Below are positions 45,901-57,900 of a stretch of 64,000 nucleotides of DNA, piece after piece. This stretch comes from Eustoma russellianum (taxonomy: Eukaryota; Streptophyta; Magnoliopsida; Gentianales; Gentianaceae). Each line of letters starts with the position of its first letter. Position 1 is the stretch's first letter. The DNA is taken from NCBI GenBank assembly GCA_036186865.1, contig AP025069.1, positions 14,151,096-14,215,095 of the forward strand, written 5' to 3'. Both the position numbers and the translations under genes were made by a program. Below the pieces are notes generated by a model. It was not told where the DNA came from, did no database searches, and was given only the letters and a program-made list of their open reading frames with translations.

Positions 45901-48900
45901 TTACTGAGAAGACTACAAGACGTCTCATCTCTCGTGTACACATCATCAGTGACGTACGAAAGTAGACGCGGAAACATGTATATATCGAAGGTCAACCGTT
46001 AACTCGTACATCAAAAACTAAAATCCCAACAACTGATCACAATGGTTGCCAACTGAAATCCTCGAACAAATGAAATAACGGAAATAAATAACACTGTCTC
46101 AACTATTTCCTCAACATGCACTCTAAACGTCCCATTCAGCCCACTCGCCGTCGTCCTCTATGAAGATCATATCATAACTGGGTTCATCTGCAAGATCAAA
46201 GGCAGTACCCTTAGCGAAAACGCTAGCAAGTAACCCACTTATAAGACATACGGGATCATCACATGGCAAGACATGGGTAATAGATAAACTGAGGGAATTG
46301 AGGGGCACATGTCTTGAAACTTTCAAATATATAAACGAACATGTAATAAATCAAGTACAGCAAATGGAAACGCAAGTAAGCAGTTCAATGTCGATCAAAT
46401 ACCGTAAGCACACATACCACCTTGACTTTCGTGATGCATGTCAAAATAATGCATTACACTACCCAATCACATATGCATGAGCCATTTCTTTCAAATCAAT
46501 GCAATGCATGACGCAATGTCCGGTTCCTAACTCATTCCTTGTAACGCACCCCGGCTTATATTTCCATCCCGATTAACATCACAGCTCTCGTAAACTCTAC
46601 AATGCACCTCGGCTTATATTTCCATCCCGATTAACATTGTAGAGGACTTTATACCCTGTAACGCACCCCGGCTTAAATTTCCATCCCGGTTAACGTTACA
46701 GTCTTTTGCGCCCTACAGTGCACCCCGGCTTAAATTTCCATCCCGGTTAACACTGTAGGTCACCTTCGCAAATCAGTGCCGAAGCACCTCTCTTTTCAAA
46801 AACTTATGCAATGCACGTGCCATGATGCAAGACTCCTTGTTCATTCACATTCCTCAGTCACATATGCAATTCACATTCACACGCGCAAGTACAAGTGACA
46901 CACACAAAGGCATACTAACTTGTCCGTCACTACTTAACCCTCAACTAGCTCGCCCACACTTACTCTTGATTCTAAAGTTCACAACCTACGCGAGTATCCC
47001 TATCTTTTCCTCATTGGACTCTAAGACACCTTGTACGTTCATTTCCTAACCCTACTAAGTCATTCCCGTGAAACTCGATTCGAAAATCCGTTGAAAGCAC
47101 CAAGTTGAATTCATCATCCTAGGCACTTTCCCAAGACTTAAACTACCTTGATCAGGTCTTACGAAGTCACTAAGGTCACCCAAAGGTTTCCCGAACGCCC
47201 CTCTTTCTTCCTCTACTTTCCACAAAATTTCAGGACTTCATCCCCTATACAGCGATCGATCGATGTCCAACTGGGGACATCGATCTCTCACTTCGATCGA
47301 TCGATGTCCTTCTGAGGACATCGATCTCTCAGGCTCAACCTACATCGATCGATCGATGTCCTTCTGTGGACATCGATCCCTTACCCATCCCATACATCGA
47401 TCGATCGATGTCCTTCTGAGGACATCGATCCCTGACATCGATCGATCGATGTCTGCGTACCCCAACTCCTCTCTGAACTTTTCTGCAGAACCATCAACCA
47501 TCATCCTCCCCAATGCCTACCCAATCCTTCACACCAAACCCTGACTACAATCACAGTCCTAACTACAAATCCAACGCTACAACGTATCAACTCTGATCCA
47601 TACCTAAAACACGCTCTCATCAACGACCATGAATCCAAAAATCCCACCTTTTCTCTTCCCAAGCCCTTTCAACTACGAAACCACATCAAGAGGAAATTAG
47701 GGTAGGGATTTGCATGATTTTCACAGATTCAACAACAACAACAATCGTACTTTCATATATATTGGCCAAATCCGGAAACGAAAGCACATAGATCATAAAC
47801 AAATAATCAAAGAGCAAACCTACTGCATGGTGATCCAATTTGATAATTAAAATAGGCCGTTTTCTTTCGCAAATCGTAGGAACTTATAAACAGATTACTT
47901 GCCTTTGATTACTCGAAGACGGATCGAAGAACGGATGCAGGTTGGATTGATTCCTTAAGGCTATCTTCCTTACGCTGGGAGGAACGGCTAGGGCAAAAAG
48001 GCAAAGCGTCGATGTTTTCTGAAAAATGAGAAAACTGACGCTTTGTCAGTTTATATATATGGCCAGGGTAAAGTTTGGTGTTTCTAAATTACATTTTATT
48101 TCTTATTTATCTTAAAGGATAAATCCTAATTATTAAATTCTGAAAATTAATTATAATTAAACTCTAATAATAAATCCTCCATTTATTTCTAATTAATCCT
48201 CATATTAATGTCTAATTAATTTTCGTTGACCGTCATTAATTTCCGCAAAAATCCCTCTTGGTCTTTTAATTACCCTACGGAGGGTGCGGGGCATAACATC
48301 CCTCCCCCCTTATAAGAAGTTTCGTCCTCGAAACTGGCGTACCTTATTGGAAGAGGTGTGGATATAACTCCTTCATTTGTTCTTCAAGCTCCCACGTGGC
48401 TTCGCGCTCCGTATGGTTACTCCACTGAACTTTGACATACGGAATGACGCGTCGGCGTAGGACTTGATCTTTTCTATCCACGATCCTTATAGGATGTTCT
48501 TCGTAAGTGACATCCTCTTTAACATCCAACGGTTGGGCTTCAAGGACATGGTTTGGATCTGATACGTATTTCCTTAGTTGAGATACATGAAACACGTTAT
48601 GGACTTGTGATAAACTCGGGGGTAAAGCTAGTCGGTAGGCTCTTTCACCAACCTTACCAAGAACTTCATAAGGACCAATATATCTCGGGCTTAACTTGCC
48701 CTTCACCCCGAATCTAGCAACTCCCTTAGTTGGTGAAACTCGTAGGTAAACTTTATCGCCCTCCTCAAACTCCAACGGTCGTCTTTTGGAGTCAGCCCAG
48801 CTTTTACTGCGATCTTGGGCCACCTTGAGTTTCTCTCTTATCACCTTAACCTTTTCCACCGTTTGCTCAACCAACTCTGGTGCGGTGATTGTCCTTTCTC

Positions 48901-51900
48901 CGACTTCATCCCAACAAACTGGAGATCTGCATTTGCGTCCGTATAGCGCTTCAAATGGGGCCATGCTAATTGCACTGTGATAGCTGTTATTATAGGAGAA
49001 CTCCATTAACTTCAACATGCTATCCCAGTTTCCTTTGAAATCCAAGGCGCATGCTCTCAACATGTCTTCCAATGTTTGGATGGTCCTCTCGGATTGTCCA
49101 TCCGTTTGGGGGTGATATGCGGTACTCATTCTCAACTCCGTACCCATAGCTTTCTGGAATGCTCTCCAGAACTTAGAGGTGAACTTGGGGTCACGGTCCG
49201 ATACGATGCTGACTGGGACTCCATGTAGGCTTACAATGTTATCCACATAGATATTGGATAGCTTCTCATATGAAGTACCATGTGGCATAGCTATAAAATG
49301 AGCCGTCTTTGTTAAACGGTCTACAATCACCCAAATCATCTCGTTCCCATTGCGGGTCTTGGGTAGTCCCATTACGAAATCCATCGTCACGTGTTCCCAC
49401 TTCCATTCTGGAATCTCTAGTGGCTTCATCAGACCACCAGGTCGTTGATGTTCCGCTTTGACTTGTTGGCATACCAAACATCTCTCAACATATGCCGCTA
49501 TTGACCTTTTCATCCCTATCCACCAATAATTTCTTTTGAGGTCCTTATACATCTTAGTACTTCCGGGGTGGATAGACATTCTTGAGTTATGCGCCTCTCG
49601 AAGTAATTCTATTCGGAGTTCGTCTTTAGCGGGTACGCATAACCGATTCTGGAACCATAGACTCCCATCTTCTCGCAACTGGAAGTCCTTTACCGGCCCC
49701 GTGGATAATTTGTCGCGGATTTCTTTCAGTGCTAGGTCCTCATACTGTGCCTCTTTGATTCGGTCTACCAAGTCTGGGCTGATAGACAAAGCTGTGAGGA
49801 CATTTGCCACTGAATCCACCAATTCAAGATCAAACTCCTCAATCTCTCTTTCCAATGGAGACTGTCTTGCGTGGCTAGACTTTCTGCTCAATGCGTCCGC
49901 CACTCTATTGGCTTTACCCGGATGGTAGTTGATGGTCAAGTCATAGTCCTTGAGTAACTCCAACCATCTCCTTTGTCTCATGTTCAACTCTTTTTGCGAG
50001 AATAGATACTTTAAGCTCTTATGATCAGTGAATACTGCACACTTCTCTCCATATAGGTAGTGTCTCCAGATCTTAAGGGCAAATACCACAGCTGCGAGCT
50101 CCAAGTCATGCGTCGGGTAGTTCTGTTCATATGGTTTCAGTTGTCTTGACGCGTACGATATGACTCGTTCGTTTTGCATCAAGACACAACCTATAAATGA
50201 AGGGTTAGTTTAGGACTTGCATAAGTATATACAATGCATTAATTGTAATGGTGTACATACCTAGTCCTTTCTTGGATGCGTCACTATAGATCACGAAACC
50301 GTCGGTGCCGGAAGGTTGTGCCAACACCGGGGCTGTGGTCAATCTCTTCTTGAGCTCAGTAAAGCTCTGCTCGCATTCAGCAGTCCATTCAAATTTAGTC
50401 TTCTTCTGAGTAAGTCGACTCAATGGTACTGCTATCGTTGAGAATCCCTCAACAAACTTCCTATAGTAGCCTGCCAAGCCTAGGAAGCTTCTGACTTCGG
50501 TCACATTGGTGGGTCTTGGCCATTCAGTGATGGCTTCTATCTTCTTAGGATCCACAGAGATCCCATCTTCAGAAATCACGTGACCAAGGAAGGCTACACT
50601 CCTTAGCCAAAACTCACACTTACTGAATTTGGCATACAGCCTTTGTTGCCTCAGTATTTGCAACACCACTCTCAAATGTTCAGCATGAGCTTGCTCGTCG
50701 GGAGAGTAAACTAGGATGTCGTCGATGAACACTACTACAAAGTGATCCAATTGTTCTCGAAATACGGTGTTCATCAAATCCATGAAAGCTGCTGGGGCAT
50801 TAGTTAGCCCAAAAGGCATCACCAGAAATTCATAATGTCCATAGCGGGTCCGAAAAGCAGTCTTAGGGACATCTCCTGCTTTCACAAGTAACTGATGATA
50901 CCCTTGACGAAGGTCAATCTTTGAAAACCAACGAGCTCCCTTTAATTGGTCAAATAAGTCCTCTATCCTTGGCAAAGGATATTTGTTCTTGATGGTAATC
51001 TTATTCAACTCTCGGTAGTCGATGCATAACCTCATGCTGCCATCCTTCTTCTTCACGAATAAGACTGGGGCTCCCCACGGTGATACGCTGGGACGTATCA
51101 ATTTCTTGTCCAACAACTCTTGCAGTTGCCCCTTCAGTTCCTTGAGTTCAGCCGGAGCCATTCTATAAGGTGCCTTAGATATAGGCTCGGCTCCAGGGAT
51201 CAAGTTGATCTCAAACTCCACTTCCCTCGTTGGTGGTACTCCCGGTAGATCGTCCGGAAATACGTCCTTGAACTCTTTTATTACCGGTATTTGGTCCATA
51301 GAGGGAACCTCCTGCTTCGCGTCTAAAGCATATACCATAAACCCCTCTGCTCCCTTCTGTAAAGCCTTAAAGGCCTTAATCGCCGTCATGTATATTTTCT
51401 TAGGAGCTTTTGGTTATCTTGATGTTACCTTGCACCGTGATGTCATTCATCTCAGGGTCTTTGAGGGTCACTCGCTTGAGTCTGCAGTCGATGTTGGCAT
51501 GATTCTTGGTCAACCAATCCATGCCCAATATTAAGTCAAAGTCCTTCAGCGGTATTGGGACTAGAGTCACCGAGAAAAGCTTCCCATTTAATTCCAACTC
51601 ACAGTCCTTGTACTGATGGTGAGAAATCAGCACTTGTTCTCCTGCTGTCTGTACCCTAAAGGGGTTCTCGAGCCATTCGGGTAGACAGTCGAGTCCTTTG
51701 GCGAATCGTTTAGAAATGAAACAGTGGCTAGCGCCACTATCGAATAACACGTTTGCAGGCACGTTGTTAACTAAGATCACACCTAACATGAAGTACAGCA
51801 CATAAAGATCTCATATAAAGCATATTGAATCATCAACTTAAAAAGGCTAAAATTCAACTTAGACTGCTATTATTAAACTTAAGTCGTACCTGTCACGACG

Positions 51901-54900
51901 TTTGCATCCTCCTGGACCTCAGCGTCCGTCATCGCGTGAACTCTCGCATTGGGCCTACCTTTCTGCGGTTGGGCTGGCCCTGCCCCGGCTTGTGGTTTAG
52001 GATTCCACTCGGGACAATCTCTGATTCTATGGCCCGTCTTCCCACACTTGAAACATGCACCGCTAACTTTCCAACATTCGCCCACATGTCTTTTCTGGCA
52101 GTGTGGGCACTCTGCAGGTGCTTGGCTATTCTGCTGATTCTGTTGCGGCGCCCTTTGAGTTGGCCCCGCTCGTCCTTTCCTGGGAATCTTGACCCAACGT
52201 CCGGGTCTACCTCCACTTGGCTCTACTCTCGGCCTCTTGCTCGACTCTTCACGAGCCTCTCTGTTCTGTGATCGTCGCATGTCACTCTCCACTCGGTAAC
52301 ATGCGTCCAGCATCTCCTCGAATGTTTTCAGACTTGACCCCGCGATTGCTGTCCGTATTCGGGGGTTCAGACCCTCTTCAAACTTTAACATTTTCATTCG
52401 GTTGTTTTCTAATACCAAGGGTGTGAACTTGCCCAATGCGTGGAACCTGTCCGCATAGTCAGAAATAGTCATCCTCCCTTGTTCAAATCTGTCAAACTGC
52501 CTCATCTTCTCCAGAACGGCAGTCTCAGGCACGTAGTAGTCTTTGTAGGCCTTCACAAATTGACTCCACTGGATGGGGGAAGTCATCTTGGGCAGAATGC
52601 CGTTCCACCAGGCATTCGCTCTGCCCGTCAGGAAAGGTGTGGCTACATCCACCTTGTGTTCTTCCGGCACTTGAACCAGCTTGAAGCATTTCTCTATCTC
52701 ATCAAGCCAAAACCCAGCCACCTCTGGGTCAGTTGTCCCTTCAAAGTTTGGGGCGTGCATCTTGCGCATCTCCCCAATATAATACCTTGTGCCATGCTGC
52801 GGTGGTGCTGGCGCAGGGGGTTGTTGCTGTTGTTGCTGTTGCTGAGCAACTCCTTGGGCTATCACTGTGATAGCATCAATCAGCGCCTGAGGTACTAACA
52901 CTGGGGGTGGTGGTGGTGGAGGGTTATCGTTGTTCCCATTCCCACCGTTTCCTTGAGGGTCTCTTCTGGGAGGCATTTTCTGCAAGATCACGTCATTAGT
53001 GTCGAGCAGTTCCAAAATAAACGTGAAATCCATAAAGGGGTACAAGGCGTAGTTCATAGGTTAAAACGATTACATCTATTTGATTTCACTAATCGCGCTC
53101 GTACACACACCCATCCCAGATCAAGCTTAAATCTGAAATTGTATACTTAAATCTAAAGATCAACTTAAAGCGAAGATCATAGCTTAGAACTCTACATGTC
53201 ATAACCTAGGTTTCCGAGGTAGATCTGAAGCCTAGGCTCTGATACCACCTGTAGCGCCCCGACCCGGACAGCGAAATCCGAACCGGTGCACCCGTCGTAG
53301 CTTACTGAGAAGACTACAAGACGTCTCATCTCTCGTGTACACATCATCAGTGACGTACGAAAGTAGACGCGGAAACATGTATATATCGAAGGTCAACCGT
53401 TAACTCGTACATCAAAAACTAAAATCCCAACAACTGATCACAATGGTTGCCAACTGAAATCCTCGAACAAATGAAATAACGGAAATAAATAACACTGTCT
53501 CAACTATTTCCTCAACATGCACTCTAAACGTCCCATTCAGCCCACTCGCCGTCGTCCTCTATGAAGGTCATATCATAACTGGGTTCATCTGCAAGATCAA
53601 AGGCAGTACCCTTAGCGAAAACGCTAGCAAGTAACCCACTTATAAGACATACGGGATCATCACATGGCAAGACATGGGTAATAGATAAACTGAGGGAATT
53701 GAGGGGCACATGTCTTGAAACTTTCAAATATATAAACGAACATGTAATAAATCAAGTACAGCAAATGGAAACGCAAGTAAGCAGTTCAATGTCGATCAAA
53801 TACCGTAAGCACACATACCACCTTGACTTTCGTGATGCATGTCAAAATAATGCATTACACTACCCAATCACATATGCATGAGCCATTTCTTTCAAATCAA
53901 TGCAATGCATGACGCAATGTCCGGTTCCTAACTCATTCCTTGTAACGCACCCCGGCTTATATTTCCATCCCGATTAACATCACAGCTCTCGTAAACTCTA
54001 CAATGCACCTCGGCTTATATTTCCATCCCGATTAACATTGTAGAGGACTTTATACCCTGTAACGCACCCCGGCTTAAATTTCCATCCCGGTTAACGTTAC
54101 AGTCTTTTGCGCCCTACAGTGCACCCCGGCTTAAATTTCCATCCCGGTTAACACTGTAGGTCAACTTCGCAAATCAGTGCCGAAGCACCTCTCTTTTCAA
54201 AAACTTATGCAATGCACGTGCCATGATGCAAGACTCCTTGTTCATTCACATTCCTCAGTCACATATGCAATTCACATTCACACGCGCAAGTACAAGTGAC
54301 ACACACAAAGGCATACTAACTTGTCCGTCACTACTTAACCCTCAACTAGCTCGCCCACACTTACTCTTGATTCTAAAGTTCACAACCTACGCGAGTATCC
54401 CTATCTTTTCCTCATTGGACTCTAAGACACCTTGTACGTTCATTTCCTAACCCTACTAAGTCATTCCCGTGAAACTCGATTCGAAAATCCGTTGAAAGCA
54501 CCAAGTTGAATTCATCATCCTAGGCACTTTCCCAAGACTTAAACTACCTTGATCAGGTCTTACGAAGTCACTAAGGTCACCCAAAGGTTTCCCGAACGCC
54601 CCTCTTTCTTCCTCTACTTTCCACAAAATTTCAGGACTTCATCCCCTATACATCGATCGATCGATGTCCAACTGGGGACATCGATCTCTCACTTCGATCG
54701 ATCGATGTCCTTCTGAGGACATCGATCTCTCAGGCTCAACCTACATCGATCGATCGATGTCCTTCTGTGGACATCGATCCCTTACCCATCCCATACATCG
54801 ATCGATCGATGTCCTTCTGAGGACATCGATCCCTGACATCGATCGATCGATGTCTGCGTACCCCAACTCCTCTCTGAACTTTTCTGCAGAACCATCAACC

Positions 54901-57900
54901 ATCATCCTCCCCAATGCCTACCCAATCCTTCACACCAAACCCTGACTACAATCACAGTCCTAACTACAAATCCAACGCTACAACGTATCAACTCTGATCC
55001 ATACCTAAAACACGCTCTCATCAACGACCATGAATCCAAAAATCCCACCTTTTCTCTTCCCAAGCCCTTTCAACTACGAAACCACATCAAGAGGAAATTA
55101 GGGTAGGGATTTGCATGATTTTCACAGATTCAACAACAACAACAATCGTACTTTCATATATATTGGCCAAATCCGGAAACGAAAGCACATAGATCATAAA
55201 CAAATAATCAAAGAGCAAACCTACTGCATGGTGATCCAATTTGATAATTAAAATAGGCCGTTTTCTTTCGCAAATCGTAGGAACTTATAAACAGATTACT
55301 TGCCTTTGATTACTCGAAGACGGATCGAAGAACGGATGCAGGTTGGATTGATTCCTTAAGGCTATCTTCCTTACGCTGGGAGGAACGGCTAGGGCAAAAA
55401 GGCAAAGCGTCGATGTTTTCTGAAAAATGAGAAAACTGACGCTTTGTCAGTTTATATATATGGCCAGGGTAAAGTTTGGTGTTTCTAAATTACATTTTAT
55501 TTCTTATTTATCTTAAAGGATAAATCCTAATTATTAAATTCTGAAAATTAATTATAATTAAACTCTAATAATAAATCCTCCATTTATTTCTAATTAATCC
55601 TCATATTAATGTCTAATTAATTTTCGTTGACCGTCATTAATTTCCGCAAAAATCCCTCTTGGTCTTTTAATTACCCTACGGAGGGTGCGGGGCATAACAT
55701 AAACAAATCATGAGCGACATGTAATGTACTGCATCATAATCTGTACAAGTCGTCATATACAGAATACTGAGATCTTCTAAAATACATCGTAAACCAAGGC
55801 CTAGCACCTTCAAAGCAAATCTCTCGGTAGGTTTCTTCGTTATCAATGCTCTATCTAGCATGCCTTCAACGAGCCTGTATAGTGATACCTGTTATCTGGA
55901 AAGTTTTAAATGAGGCAAGTATGAGCGATAGCCACCGACTTTTAATCGCTCAGCAAGTAGTCTTACCAGATACGACATGTGGATCATACATGGGGAGACG
56001 GGGTAACAAATCATTATAACCATACATTTTGAATATAATAAGCATGTCTCCTTTTTAATAAGTATAGTATCATTTCAAATCTGTAAACTGCTGTAGTAAA
56101 TAAAGAAGATTTCAAATCATACTTAACATAACAACATCTCATTCTGCTTAATCCATAACATCATACTGTATCCATACTTAACTTCTAATCCATAACCTAT
56201 GCCATACTTGCCTATCTTACAGGTACTACATTCTCATGCTTAACACAACATTGTCCAATGTAGTGCTATCATATACTTAAAGAATCCTTCATCATAACCC
56301 TAAGGTTACATGATCATGACGTGAAGCATAAAACATGACTTTTCATAAAATGACTTTTCGTAAACATGACTTTTCATAAACATAACATGATTTTCATAAC
56401 TTGCATAACATGGCATTTTCATAACATGAAGACATAACATTTTCATCATTGGCTATAGCACTTTTCATAAGAATAATAACACACGACATACCGATCGATC
56501 CCCCATATAGTACATGTACGACATAAACATCGTAAACATATGTACATGTACCAACGGTGACGCGTTATGACGGAGATCCCGTGTCCCAGACCCGGTGTTA
56601 CACTCAGCCATATACGTAATCATATGCCCCTGACATCTACCACCCCGGTACCGATGTCACGCCGGCGAACATAACATAGTCATAATCATGAACATAACAT
56701 AACATATCGTGTGTCATTGGAATCGATCGTCTCGCGTTTATTATTCACATGCATATGGACTTTTAAACATGTAATGTGATAAAAACAACTTTTCAAACTT
56801 TCATTTCATGAATGCATGAGACTCGGTCAAATGAGGTATCTTGGTCATACTACCACTAGTAACATCACTTACTTAATTTCCTTCTACATATCATAACTTA
56901 AATAAAATACCATTTTCAGCTACAAATAAGTACCATTCAGCCATCACACTAAAACAACTTTTTTTTTTTCCATCCTACAATACTTCCGAATCATCTATTC
57001 CATACATATATTTCATAACTCATAACTTAAATGCCTAAGGTATTTTTCATTTCTAATACCTTAACATAACCTTTAGAATTTCATAACTTATACCATAACT
57101 TACATCTTATCATAACATACACATATTAGTATACATAACATGTAACATATCATATACATACATTATAAAATGCTTTGTAGACTTATACCTACATATACAT
57201 AAATATTGACTACATATGTTTTATACCTTTTTATGTATGTATAAATGTATACTTTTATACATATAAATATAATAAAGTCATTTATCAAAAAGGCCTAATG
57301 GCCGATTTTAACATATATACTGTGCATATATGCATTCGTAAAATGAGTTTAAGAAATTTTTATCCAATATAGGCCTTAGGCCCACATACTTTTATATATA
57401 TGTATATACCGTACATACATATATAATTTGTTTTATGATATGTTAACAAAACATCTCAAAACTTAATCATTTACCTTTATATAAATATTATACGTATATA
57501 CTTATGCTAAATAAATAAATCATTTTTTTTATATCTTAATGGCCCATGGCCGAATACTATATATGTATACTTGCATATATAGTCATTTTATTTTATAAAT
57601 CCAAACATATTCATGTTTCTTATTGTAACATATATATGATTCATATATATATATATATCGACATTTGTGTGTATATATATATATATATAGATATATATTT
57701 CATCATATAAAAAAAAACACAACATTATTACTGTAACTCTAACAACACATATACATATCTATTCATATATCTATGTATACCTCATGTATATATCTACGTT
57801 ACATACATATATAAATATGTCCTTATATACACATATCAAATACATAAAATAATCTCTTAAAACATACATTTTTACATATTCTTGAGAATCAAACTTGAAC

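Larger units (their letters stand above)
45849..48298 (-). repeat. 3' LTR of element G
   Basis: 2,450 bp, TGTAGCGCCCCG ... GGGCATAACA. Contains four tandem stem-loops (46540-46759) and a CATCGATCGATCGATG array (47253-47453). ORFs inside it recur identically in the other LTR and show no domains. Confidence 0.94.
45849..55699 (-). mobile_element. Tekay/Del-lineage Ty3/gypsy chromovirus G, young and nearly intact, with two introns
   Basis: 9,851 bp with LTRs of 2,450 bp each (45849-48298 and 53250-55699) that differ at about four sites. The duplication TAAAC is perfect (45844-45848 and 55700-55704). The PBS (minus strand TGGTATCAGAGCC) is at about 53235-53247 and the PPT (AAGGGGGGAGGGA, minus strand) at 48299-48311. 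Gag-pol (52976 to 48344) has every expected domain and a C-terminal chromodomain, which identifies the Tekay/Del chromoviruses. The frame is interrupted by two GT-AG introns and by one single-base frameshift between protease and RT. It is the innermost and youngest element of the nest. Confidence 0.93.

Noticed and set aside
46822..47544. Small ORFs duplicated in both G LTRs (also 54223-54945)
   Set aside because: Identity reflects LTR identity; composition is non-coding and the second ORF is just the translated palindrome array.
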